Below the pieces are notes generated by a model. That model was not told where the DNA came from. It saw only the letters and a program-made list of their open reading frames with translations, and ran no database searches. From Chitinophagales bacterium (lineage in GTDB: Bacteria > Bacteroidota > Bacteroidia > Chitinophagales > JADIYW01), in NCBI GenBank assembly GCA_019694955.1, contig JAIBAX010000039.1, forward strand, positions 1 to 43,209: DNA of 43,209 nucleotides, written 5' to 3'. Each line of letters starts with the position of its first letter. The stretch's first letter is position 1. The position numbers and the translations under genes were made by a program. Positions 22,613 to 32,000 of the stretch are shown one piece after another.

Positions 22613-24835
22613 CTATTCCGCTAATCCCAAGGCAATCAGGTTTTCTCTGAACTGTATCCCAATGGAAGATGCTTCTTTGAAAAAGACTGCCGGCCTATCT
22701 GATAACTCATTGATTACAAATGACTCACCTGTGCTTGTCACGGTCGTTCCATCCCAAAGATTTACCCATACGCCTTTCGGAAGGTATATATTCACGGATA
22801 AAGTATTTTTGTCCAAAACGGGTGCCACCATAAGTTCGCTACCTACCATAAACTGCTGCACATAAATATTGTAGGTGGCTGTGTCATCCGGAAACTCCAA
22901 ATAAGGATGTCTCACCACGGGTATGCCGTCCTTATTGGCTTCGTCTACGAGTTGCTTCCTGTAAAAGTCCCAAGCTGCATACACCTTTGCATAATCAGAG
23001 AAGTGTTGCAATAGTTCTGCATCGTCATACACTTGCTTATTCCTGTCGGGGTTTAGGCCTTCATGTGTTCTAAAAGCGGTTGTAAAGGCACTCATTTCTA
23101 TCCACCGCATCAGCAATTCTTTGGAGCGGACATAGTTTTGCACTATTGGATAGGTTACGGTAGTATAACCGCCGATATCACTATGATTGAGGGTAAAACC
23201 GGATATTCCCGCACTTAGCAGACCTGTAACTGCTGACTTAATACCATCATTTTGTCCCCAATCCACCAGTTGATCTCCTTGCCAAAACAAGGTGGCAAAC
23301 TCCGGACTTTGGGTATGTCCGGAACGCATAAAAAAGACAATTTCATCTCCGTAGCCACATTCTTCTATCGCTTCTCTGTTTATTTTCGCCCATTCTGTGG
23401 TATATATATTGTGATAAGTAGCGGCAGGTTCGCCACTATATAAAACGGCATCATAGGGAAGTGCCTCGCCGAAATCTGCCATCCAGCCTTTCAATCCTCG
23501 GGCAATCAGTTCATCTTTGATAACATTTTTCATCCATTCGCGACAAGCGGGATTGGTTAAATCGATGATTCCGGCATCAAAGGAAGTATTTTGCACATAA
23601 TAGGGTTTCCCTTGCGGAGTTTTTACCAAAAAATCGTTTTGCAGTGCCTCCAAAAAAAGGTTTCTTCTAATATTATCCTTTTGACCATATACATTTGCTA
23701 TAAATGGATTTACATACCCCATTAAACGAATGCCGTTATTTTCCAGGCTATCCAAGAGGCTGTCCCATTGTGGATATCGGTCATTATCCAACTCCCAATT
23801 CCACCAGAGTTGCTTACCCACCAAAGTACGGCGTTGTCCTACCCAATCTTGTACCCAAAATGCGGAAATAGGCACATCATACTGCCGTAAATCGTCCCAA
23901 ACTTCGTACAATTTTTCGGTACCGCCTTGTAACCCAATAATCGCACCCTTGTGTACCCAGTCCGGCAATGACCGCATTCTACCCGAGTATTCCGTATAGG
24001 TTTCTATTAATTCTTTTGGTGTGTTGCCTGCCAAAATATTCGCAACCATATTCCCTGACCAAAGGTTGATTTGTACTTTATCCGGTTCGGTAAGATCAAA
24101 AGACGAATAGGCATTATTCTCCAAAAAAAGTGCGTGTTGATCGGTTGTTATATAATGTGGCACAGAGATATAATTGGTAAATGCATTGCCAGTAGAAGGG
24201 CCTAATACCAAATTTATCAAAGGGTCTGTGATATCGCCTCTCCCAACTCCCTGCTCATTTACAAAAACCGGAATATGCTTACCCTTGTTGTCAAAAAAGG
24301 AGCATTGCTCGCCAAAGCCATAAAAATGTTCTTCGGCACGGCTGCTATAAGTGAGGTAGGTTCTATTTAAGTCTTGAAGAATAAATGATATGCGTACATT
24401 TAATCTTTTCTCGGATATTTCTTCGAAAATGATTGTATATACCGAGCTAATCGTATCGTTTGAGACGACGCCCTTGATGGTGAACTTTCCATTCTCCATG
24501 CCGAGTACTTGTATTTGTTGCTGATTTAAAAGACTCTCCACTTCTTCTTCCAGAATGAAGGAGCCTGCCTGCTCTTCAACTTTATCCTGAGCGATGGCGG
24601 CACTGAGAAATCCTTTTCCCGGAAGACTGCTCCACATATCCCTCATTGGGAAATCCTTGCTTCTTATCTTTAATTGCAAGCTATCTGTATTCCATTCCCA
24701 AATAAAACTCCCGACTTCTTCCACAAAAGAGGGATGTTGCGACACATCTATACTTAAATTCGGAACGATAACGGCTCCATTTAAGTTGATGGTGTAACAA
24801 AAGCAAATGATAAAAGCTATATATAATGATTTCAC
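22613..24835 (-). CDS. Glycoside hydrolase family 31, exported, related to sulfoquinovosidase YihQ
   Basis: The 740-residue protein starts with GTG and has an N-terminal signal peptide (about 1-20). The (beta/alpha)8 domain aligns by eye with E. coli YihQ: FWVQDWVGQRRT, GKQLWWNW, the nucleophile D454 in GWMADFGEALP, the acid/base D521 in WQGDQLVDW, and HSDIGGYTT. YihQ binds the sulfonate of sulfoquinovose through R301, W304 and Y508. Here the R301 position is Q342 (GKQ), while the tryptophan and tyrosine are kept, so a plain alpha-glucosidase specificity is more likely. It follows the T9SS-sorted protein at 24842-25618 by 6 bases and is probably co-transcribed with it. Confidence 0.85.
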   Translation of the reverse strand: MKSLYIAFIICFCYTINLNGAVIVPNLSIDVSQHPSFVEEVGSFIWEWNTDSLQLKIRSKDFPMRDMWSSLPGKGFLSAAIAQDKVEEQAGSFILEEEVESLLNQQQIQVLGMENGKFTIKGVVSNDTISSVYTIIFEEISEKRLNVRISFILQDLNRTYLTYSSRAEEHFYGFGEQCSFFDNKGKHIPVFVNEQGVGRGDITDPLINLVLGPSTGNAFTNYISVPHYITTDQHALFLENNAYSSFDLTEPDKVQINLWSGNMVANILAGNTPKELIETYTEYSGRMRSLPDWVHKGAIIGLQGGTEKLYEVWDDLRQYDVPISAFWVQDWVGQRRTLVGKQLWWNWELDNDRYPQWDSLLDSLENNGIRLMGYVNPFIANVYGQKDNIRRNLFLEALQNDFLVKTPQGKPYYVQNTSFDAGIIDLTNPACREWMKNVIKDELIARGLKGWMADFGEALPYDAVLYSGEPAATYHNIYTTEWAKINREAIEECGYGDEIVFFMRSGHTQSPEFATLFWQGDQLVDWGQNDGIKSAVTGLLSAGISGFTLNHSDIGGYTTVTYPIVQNYVRSKELLMRWIEMSAFTTAFRTHEGLNPDRNKQVYDDAELLQHFSDYAKVYAAWDFYRKQLVDEANKDGIPVVRHPYLEFPDDTATYNIYVQQFMVGSELMVAPVLDKNTLSVNIYLPKGVWVNLWDGTTVTSTGESFVINELSDRPAVFFKEASSIGIQFRENLIALGLAE

Positions 24836-24841
24836 AAGCGT

Positions 24842-25618
24842 CTATTTTGAGATGATAAATTGTAGCGTTTTCTCTTCATTTCCTGAATAAAATCTGATAA
24901 AATATATCCCGTTGGCATAAGCTGCAAGGTCTAATGTACCTTTCCATTCAGCAACCGTTTCTGAAATGGTGGTTTCAGACAAAATTTTCCCATCCAGCGT
25001 AAGCAATTGATAATTGAGGTTTTTCGACTGTATGTTTTGGATGTTTATACCAATTTTTTCGCTTGTGGGGTTAGGAAATATCTGGATATCTGCCTGTAAG
25101 GTATTATTGCGAATGCCGGTTGGGGGTGATACAATATCGACATGAATATCGTCCAAATTGATATAAGTAGCCGGAAATTTACCTTGACCATTGTAAACAA
25201 ACTTCAAGCGACAGGTAGCACTTTCCGGGCTTCCAATTTCTAACGAATCCCTTATCCAATTGCGTTGTGTTCCACCGCCGATGACACCCAAACGCTGCCA
25301 CGGAGCGCCGTCTTTTGACAGAAATACCACCACTGAATCAGGGTTCTCTGCCCCATTTTCCATCCAAGTATAATACAAGCGGTAATATCCTGTTTCCATG
25401 TCCAGCTCCGGTGAAATCATGGCTTCTTGTTTAAATCTCGGATGAAAACGCACATAATCCGATTGCTCCACACCTACTAAATGCCCCAACTCGACTTTGC
25501 TGCCAATGTCCCATGATTCTGGTAATCCTGCACTAAAATCTTCCTGCAAGATGGTTTGTCCCTCTACTTTTACAAAAATTAAGAAAAGTAAGGTGTATAT
25601 AATTGTTTTTGGTTTCAT
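24842..25618 (-). CDS. Secreted protein with MAM-like domain and T9SS sorting domain
   Basis: The start at 25618 gives a clean signal peptide (MKPKTIIYTLLFLIFVKVEG); the frame is open to 25696, but the extra 26 residues would put a second hydrophobic segment in front and overlap the divergent gene's leader. The mature part (TILQEDFSAGLPESWDIG, later YYRLYYTWMENG, then FVYNGQGKFPATYINLDDIH) resembles the jelly-roll choice-of-anchor/MAM-like domains of Bacteroidota surface proteins. The last 83 residues are a T9SS type A domain (IQIFPNPTSEKIGINI, then NGIYFIRF). Length is 258 residues. It lies in an operon with the glycosidase, so it may bind the same glycan at the cell surface (inference). Confidence 0.75.
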   Translation of the reverse strand: MKPKTIIYTLLFLIFVKVEGQTILQEDFSAGLPESWDIGSKVELGHLVGVEQSDYVRFHPRFKQEAMISPELDMETGYYRLYYTWMENGAENPDSVVVFLSKDGAPWQRLGVIGGGTQRNWIRDSLEIGSPESATCRLKFVYNGQGKFPATYINLDDIHVDIVSPPTGIRNNTLQADIQIFPNPTSEKIGINIQNIQSKNLNYQLLTLDGKILSETTISETVAEWKGTLDLAAYANGIYFIRFYSGNEEKTLQFIISK

Positions 25619-25670
25619 TTTTGAAAACAGTATTTTAGACGCCCATTTAAAAGATAAAAATATACATTTT

Positions 25671-27473
25671 ATGAACAGCATTAAACTTTTTTTCATTTTT
25701 AGTATAATCTTTAGCTATCATGTGAAGGTTACTGCACAGATTCCAAAAGAACGACTATCTGACTGGAGCAATGCCGGATGTCTCAAAGCGTCGAAAATTT
25801 CCGAAATAAAAAGCATCAATATTCTAGAAGCGGGTGGGAAAAACGATGGTACTACCGATAACAGTGCCGTGGTAAAAAAAATCATTAACGAGCATTTGCT
25901 CAATGGTGTGGAGATTTACTTTCCTAAGGGCAAATATTTTTTCAGTTCAAATATTGTTTTAGCCAATAAAATTAGGCTGAAGGGAGAAAGTCCGGTAAAT
26001 ACACAATTCATTTTTGACTTAAAGGGTGTTGGGGACGCCATTATTGGCAAGGGGATGGAAAGTGGGGCTTTTGTTTCAATATTGCAAGATATAAAAAGAG
26101 GGGAAAAATCGCTAACAGTGAGTGATGCAAAAGGCTTAATGGCAGGTGATTGGATTGAACTCAGGTGTCAAAACAATCCTTATATGGAATCTGTGTGGGC
26201 AAAAAAATCTTTAGGTTTTATTACACAAATTGAGCAAATCAAGGGCAATGTGATTACCATGAAAGATGCCGCACGATTAGATTTTATGCTCACCTTGCAA
26301 CCGCAGCTTCAGAAAATAAGGCCCCTTCAGGAAATCTCCTTAGAAAATTTAAAAATTACCAGAAAAGATGCCTCTACTGAACAGACGTCACATATCGAAT
26401 GGAATTATGTGGTAAACGCTACAATCAGCAACCTCGAAATGGAGCAGGCAAATTTTTGTTTTATCGCCTTGGGAAAATGTGCTAATGTCAGCATTTCTTC
26501 GTCTTATTTCCATGATGCTTTCAATTATGGCGATGGTGGGAAGGGTTATGGCGTTTGTTTGCAATTTGCCTCCAGCAACTGCCTTGTGGAGAATAATATC
26601 TTTAAGAACTTGCGCCATTCTATGCTGTTACAATCTGGTGCTAATGGCAATGTGGTAGCATATAACTACTCTATTGAGCCACAATGGACGGGGACTTGGT
26701 TGCCAAAAAATGCCGCAGGAGATTTAGTTTTACACGGCAATTATCCATATGCCAACCTCTTGGAAGGCAATATCGTTCAGAACATTGTCATAGATGATTC
26801 GCATGGTAGCAATGGCCCATGGAATACTTTTTTCCGCAATAGGGCTGAAAATTATGGCATATTTATGAATGCCGGCGCCGGCGACAACATGAATTTTATC
26901 TGCAATGAAATTACTGCGGAAGGCTTCTTGACAGGACAGTATATTCTTACCGGAAAGGGACACTATGAAGCTTTTAATCAAGACAATAAGGTTATAAAAC
27001 CAACGAACTCTTCTGCGATGAAGGAAAACAGTCTCTATTTGAAAAGCAAACCCTCCTTTTGGGAAACGCAACTTTATCCCAGTTGCGGCAGTGTAACTAC
27101 TTACAAAATTGGGCATAACCCGGCTTATGACCGATACTTGTTTAAAAGGGTATTTAGTCCGGCTGTACAGACATCTACCGCTATTAATACTGACACTATT
27201 GCCACGCAACCGACTGCAACTAATAATGCTGAAAGTATTGTTTTCACTTATAAGGTGTATAAGAAGAACTGTTATAAATGTGCGGGTGGTTACTCCTACT
27301 CTATTGCTGTAAAAGCACCCGGTTCATCCAAGGATTGGGACTACTCTATCAATAATGGCATTAGTTGGCAAAGTTCATCTTACTTTAAAAACCTTAAAAT
27401 AGGCACGTATGAGGTAATGATTAAAGATGAACTCGGGATAAAAACCGGTAAGCAAGTGGTGAAGGTGGAATGA
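25671..27473 (+). CDS. Exported right-handed beta-helix protein (pectate-lyase-like) with SprB-like C-terminus
   Basis: I start at ATG 25671 (600 residues), which gives a signal peptide (MNSIKLFFIFSIIFSYHVKVTAQ); an upstream in-frame ATG at 25497 would run through the divergent gene. Residues about 45-480 form a beta-helix of the pectate lyase/polygalacturonase-like superfamily (FPKGKYFFSSNIVLANKI, ISLENLKITRKDAS, CLVENNIFKNLRHSMLLQSG). Residues about 535-600 (CAGGYSYSIAVKA, then WDYSINNGISWQSSSYFKNL, then GTYEVMIKDELG) resemble an SprB repeat. No T9SS tail is evident. It is divergent from the T9SS protein, with 52 bases between their starts, so shared regulation with the glycosidase operon is likely. 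The substrate is unknown. Confidence 0.75.
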   Translation: MNSIKLFFIFSIIFSYHVKVTAQIPKERLSDWSNAGCLKASKISEIKSINILEAGGKNDGTTDNSAVVKKIINEHLLNGVEIYFPKGKYFFSSNIVLANKIRLKGESPVNTQFIFDLKGVGDAIIGKGMESGAFVSILQDIKRGEKSLTVSDAKGLMAGDWIELRCQNNPYMESVWAKKSLGFITQIEQIKGNVITMKDAARLDFMLTLQPQLQKIRPLQEISLENLKITRKDASTEQTSHIEWNYVVNATISNLEMEQANFCFIALGKCANVSISSSYFHDAFNYGDGGKGYGVCLQFASSNCLVENNIFKNLRHSMLLQSGANGNVVAYNYSIEPQWTGTWLPKNAAGDLVLHGNYPYANLLEGNIVQNIVIDDSHGSNGPWNTFFRNRAENYGIFMNAGAGDNMNFICNEITAEGFLTGQYILTGKGHYEAFNQDNKVIKPTNSSAMKENSLYLKSKPSFWETQLYPSCGSVTTYKIGHNPAYDRYLFKRVFSPAVQTSTAINTDTIATQPTATNNAESIVFTYKVYKKNCYKCAGGYSYSIAVKAPGSSKDWDYSINNGISWQSSSYFKNLKIGTYEVMIKDELGIKTGKQVVKVE

Positions 27474-27480
27474 GACAAAA

Positions 27481-28341
27481 TTAATCCAACAGGTTTTTTT
27501 GGTCGAATTCATGGATGAATGCTTCGCGTTCCAGAAAGAGGTTATAAATCTTTCGATCCATTTGCATTAAGTCCTGATGATGTAAGATAACTTGAAAGCC
27601 GTTTTGCCATGATTTATCGCGCAAAAAGCCTATGATGGCATTGGTAGTATATCCGTCTCCGTAAATGTCGTCGATTTCTTCTCCTATATCATACAGTTGA
27701 AAGGCGTCCTCTGCATACTTTACTTGGTAGATGTCTTTTAATTTTTCCGCACAAATCGGATAGGTGGAAGCAATAAAATCTGTGTATAACTTATAATCAT
27801 CCTCAAACCCTGATATGGCGTTGATTTCATTCAAAACATAAGGGATATCATACGTGATATGTGCATTTATTCCACTCATTGCCAAATGAAGTATGGTATT
27901 TTTTGTGAAGGCACTTCTATGAAAATAATTTTGCCATACCTTTTCTAATGGTAAACCCAACAAATATGCATGCATATTTCTAATGTATCTTTTAGCGAAA
28001 ACCAACATAAATTGCTGTCCCATTTCCTTTTCAGGGCTTTCATATGCCGATAAAAATATAAAAGCCTCTTTTGTTACTTCATTATATACCGTTGGAAATG
28101 CACCCAACCTATCTTTATATTGTTGCAGTATTTCCGTCAGTGCATTCATATTTACTTGCAGTTGCGCTATGTTTTGGATATTTTGTGTATCCGTTAATAA
28201 TAATAGTCGCTGATAATCTGCTTCGGTATATATGGTAGTTTGTTTGGAAAGATAATACACGGGCAATTCGATACTATCATCTGATTTTTTGCAACATGTA
28301 CATAACAGTACAACACTTATAAGCATCAAAATCACCTTCAT
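27481..28341 (-). CDS. DUF5995 family lipoprotein
   Basis: The 286-residue protein has a lipoprotein signal peptide (MKVILMLISVVLLCTCCKK) with lipidation likely at C16 or C17. The segment around FAKRYIRNMHAYLLG, then FHRSAFTKNTILHLAMSGIN and AHITYDIPYVLNE, matches the DUF5995 family, whose hallmark is a GxNAHI-D-(L/I)P motif. The function is unknown; conserved His and Asp in that motif hint at metal binding (inference). It converges with the beta-helix gene, 7 bases between stops. Repeat copy B lies upstream of its start, and I see no convincing promoter box there. Confidence 0.75.
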   Translation of the reverse strand: MKVILMLISVVLLCTCCKKSDDSIELPVYYLSKQTTIYTEADYQRLLLLTDTQNIQNIAQLQVNMNALTEILQQYKDRLGAFPTVYNEVTKEAFIFLSAYESPEKEMGQQFMLVFAKRYIRNMHAYLLGLPLEKVWQNYFHRSAFTKNTILHLAMSGINAHITYDIPYVLNEINAISGFEDDYKLYTDFIASTYPICAEKLKDIYQVKYAEDAFQLYDIGEEIDDIYGDGYTTNAIIGFLRDKSWQNGFQVILHHQDLMQMDRKIYNLFLEREAFIHEFDQKNLLD

Positions 28342-28433
28342 AAATAAAGTTCTTTTTACAAAATAAACATAAAAATCAAATATTACAAGTGCGCATTAAT
28401 TTTTGTTGGGATATTTTGGGTTATAAATCACTA

Positions 28434-28540
28434 TAATAACAAGATGATTTATAAAGAAGTCCACTTGTGTTCTCGTGAATACCTGAGAACTAGGAATTTG
28501 GTATTATTAAAGGGCTATTTTATAATTACTTTTGTGAAAG
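28434..28540. repeat. Dispersed structured repeat, copy B
   Basis: It shares ATAACA-x-GATGATTTATAAAG, GTGTTCTCGTG, GAGAAC and AGGGCTATT-x-TATAA in order with copy A at 22371-22482. Its stems are partly degraded: TGTTCTCGTG faces CCTGAGAACT, and ATGATTTATA faces TATAATTACT. It lies between a DUF5995 lipoprotein start and the end of a DinB-fold gene, again in an intergenic gap. Confidence 0.7.
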
Positions 28541-28553
28541 AACGTACATGAAA

Positions 28554-29042
28554 CTAACCCTTATTCAAAGTGGCTATAAAACCCTCAATTTGTCTTCGAT
28601 GGCGCAATATATGAACGATGGCATGTTCCATTAGCTGATCGATATCATATTGTTGACCCCAATTTGTCCATATTTTCTTTGCAGGGTCGTTCTCTTCTAT
28701 AACGATATCCGGATGGTGTATAAAGAAGTTTTCGCAATATTCGTAGACATTGTTCAACTGTTCGATATAAGGTGCTACCTCTGTAAACGCTTTCCTTTCC
28801 GGGCGCTCGGTTGACATACCCATATGTTTTTCCATATACACCGTGTAACCATAACCTGAGGACACCACATGGGTGAGTACCGTTTGTATAGATACACAAT
28901 CCGGGTCTTTGGTATATATATCTGCTTTGGCACAAAGCGCTTCGGATTGAAGTGGCGTGATGACTTGGAAAAGCGCATCTATTGCTTTGCGGTATTCACT
29001 CAAAAGTGCCCGTACGCTTCCTTGTAAACCTGTTTGTGTCAC
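28554..29042 (-). CDS. DinB-fold protein (putative metal-dependent)
   Basis: The 162-residue protein starts with GTG. It is a four-helix-bundle protein of the DinB/YfiT type with the expected metal-binding histidines: H58 in VLTHVVSSGY, and H140 with H144 in LMEHAIVHILRHRRQ. DinB-like proteins include thiol-dependent transferases and many of unknown role. It starts 20 bases after the stop of the TraB/GumN-type gene and is probably in the same transcript. Nothing in it points to a particular substrate. Confidence 0.85.
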   Translation of the reverse strand: MTQTGLQGSVRALLSEYRKAIDALFQVITPLQSEALCAKADIYTKDPDCVSIQTVLTHVVSSGYGYTVYMEKHMGMSTERPERKAFTEVAPYIEQLNNVYEYCENFFIHHPDIVIEENDPAKKIWTNWGQQYDIDQLMEHAIVHILRHRRQIEGFIATLNKG

Positions 29043-29062
29043 ATTTTTTACTTTATGCTTAA

Positions 29063-32000
29063 CTAATACCTGCTCTCATAGGCACGCTCTCGACCTTTCA
29101 GCAGGATGGTTTCTTTGAATTCCTCTATTTTCTTTTGGATTTTTTCCTTATCGTTCTTGACCTCATTATCCTTATCCACATATTCAATATTAAAATCTAA
29201 CGGTTTCTTTTCATCGTAGGTAACAAAGGCCATGTCGACTTTCCATTTTTTGGCGGCTACGCTTTTACGTTTATATACCACGACTTCTCCGTTATAATAC
29301 ATATTTGCTGCCGGATAAGCACCCACATAAACGATGGAATCTTTGTCTGACTCCAATGTTTCATACATGTAGGAAAACACTAAGCTATCTCTATTGAGGT
29401 ATGTTTTATCAAATTTATCGAGTTTATCTAATTTTTTCAGGTATGCATAAGTATCTAATCTGTAGGACTTACTCTGACTCAAACGCTTCCATACCGAATC
29501 CTTTACTGGTATGCCTGCCTTTTCCAGAATGGCCAAATAATTGGACTTATTCGGGGTTTCTGACTTGGCATTGATGACTTTTTCTAGGAAGGTTTTTACT
29601 TGCGGTTCATCTTTCATGAGCGCTAGTAGTACGAGACAATTTCCCAATTCGTCTCTTGGGTAAATCTTGCGTTTTTCTAGAGGTATCGTGTCATAATTTT
29701 TATTAAAGTGATACCCTTCATCATAATCTTCATAACCAAAATCAGAACCATAGTACCCATAAGGATTGGGTTTAATATCATCTTCGATATCATTTTCTGT
29801 TACGAGGTTGCCTCTTTTGAGTTCATTTTTAGCTTCATGGGTCAGAAAAACTTTAAAAGATTTAAATATTTCCGGATTTACCTTGGTTTCTACCACTGTT
29901 TCTGCTGCCAAATCTAAAATAATGTCTTTATAATCCGGAATTCTGGTGAGTTCCATTAAATCTGCCAAATGTGGTACGACCAATTCAATGCTATCCTTAA
30001 GGCCGTTAAACATGGCGTGGTAGGAGCTCCCATACTCGCGATCGCCTAATAATGGTGTTTCTTCCATAATCAGGTTGACAAATTTTGCAACTGCTTCCTT
30101 GGTTTTCATATCTGAAAGGGTTTCCAAAACCCATAATTGGTAAGCAGATGTGTCGCCGGCATTATTATAGATAGAATCAAGAATGGCAAATGCTGTTGGT
30201 TCTTTAGGATGGTGCGCTAATGCATTGATGAGTGTTTCTTTATCCTCAAAAGACAAATCATTGAATCGGCTGTTTTGAATGGCAGAAACCAGTTCTTTAA
30301 AATTATTTTTTGCAAAAGTTGAAGGCGCTATCTCTAAACCATAGCGGGCGGTTTTAAAAATCGTAGAATCTTCTGCGTATATATCTGTCAATATTAGCGG
30401 AGATTTATCTGCAAAAAAATCAAAAGCCTCCGCTGGTCTTAGAGGCTCGAAGGTTTCAAAGAAAACCTTTTGAAAATCATTTGCACCCGAAACGCTGTCT
30501 AATACTGTTGACAACCAATACTTTGTATTGCCGTGAACAATCTCTCGCTCCCAAATAATGCGCCGACTGCCATTTCTGACATACCACCGATCACGGCAAG
30601 AATCTCCTTGAACATTTGTAAATGACTGTATTTTCCGCTCGCCGATGGAATCAATATTTGTTCGATTATTTCTATCGTATGAGAAATAATCATCGTCATA
30701 TTTTTGACGATTTTGTAGGGTGGTATCTTCCCAAAAATACTTACTGTACTTATCATAAATAACCTGCACAAACTCTCCGGTATTATCGGACATAATCCAT
30801 TTTTCGAAATATCGCTCATCGCTTTCTTGATCGTCTTCTTCATAATAAAATGAATGAGATGTATTGGCATCATAGGCATTCGATATATCTTCATAAGAAA
30901 CAAAATCCTGTGTCTTATACCTTTCGGAATTGGCAATAATTTTGACCTTATATTTTAAAGTCGTATCTGTCTCAACAATACCGTTAAGATATGCTCCCGG
31001 CAAAATTTTGAAACTGTTAAACACTTCGTCCGGGCGTTCATTTTTATCGGAGATGCCGTACAAAAGGTAGTATTGATTGGCATCTATGGCAATTTTAGCG
31101 TGAATGTATCTATTCTTCCTCTTCAACACACCTTCTAACTCCGGATAGGTTGCATTGGGAATAAACTGTTGACTCAACACCTCTGCATCATGTTGTTTGG
31201 CAAAAGTTTTTAGAAGATAAGACAATTCAAAGGTATCTTCTTCAATAAATTCATTGTCATAAAGAACGGCTTTTGTAAGTCCGAATAATATATCTTTTTT
31301 TGCATCATATGCGGTGATTTTTTCTCCTTGATGAGAAAAACGGAAGCCGAGTGGACTTAGACTATACTCTCTGTTTTCCGGAAGAAGTACCTCGTACTTC
31401 CCATGCTTTGGTGTAAACATGGAATAAGCACTATTGTTTTTTGGTTTAAAATTGATATCATCGATAAATTGAATGGCATCTTTTCTATCGGCAAAATCAC
31501 CATTACCGGACACTTTAAAACTATATAATTTTTGGGGGCCTACAAAAAAGCAGTACTTTTGTATATCACCTCTTCTGGTTTTTGAAACGACTTTTATGCC
31601 CGGGTAACCTAGGTTATTTGTGATTCGCTCATGTGAAATCAGTTTACCTGCAACATACTCATATATCAGGCTATCTACCTGTTCAAGGATATACTCTTGA
31701 GAACGCCCCTCCCATATGCCATATGTTGGCATGGTATTTACGATGAAGAAAGAGCCATTGGCCATATCAAAAGAGAGATAAAATGAGGACGCCGTTGAAG
31801 TAGGGAATTTGTAGAATTTATTGGGTGCATATACTTCCAAATTTTCTTCCTCCAACAAATAAGGTTTCATCGTGAGGGGCGCCTTCATGTCGTCCATCTT
31901 TTCTTTCATCTTAGACGGTTTGGCATCATTGGATTTCATAGGTCGTACGGTATATCCCATATTCATGAGCAATTGCAACAGCCCTTCATCTCCCGGTAAA

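Noticed and set aside
22315..22650. Plus-strand open frame of 111 codons
   Set aside because: It runs through two structured repeats and the 3' end of the glycosidase gene and has no protein-like features.
22613..24835. Naming the GH31 enzyme a sulfoquinovosidase
   Set aside because: The sulfonate-contacting arginine of YihQ is glutamine here, so the specific name is not supported.
25497..25670. N-terminal extension of the beta-helix protein
   Set aside because: It overlaps the divergent gene's 5' part and would bury the clear signal peptide that starts at 25671.
28548..28604. Short plus-strand frame after a TACTTTTG box
   Set aside because: The frame is under 30 codons and antisense to the DinB-fold gene; the promoter-like box is part of repeat copy B.
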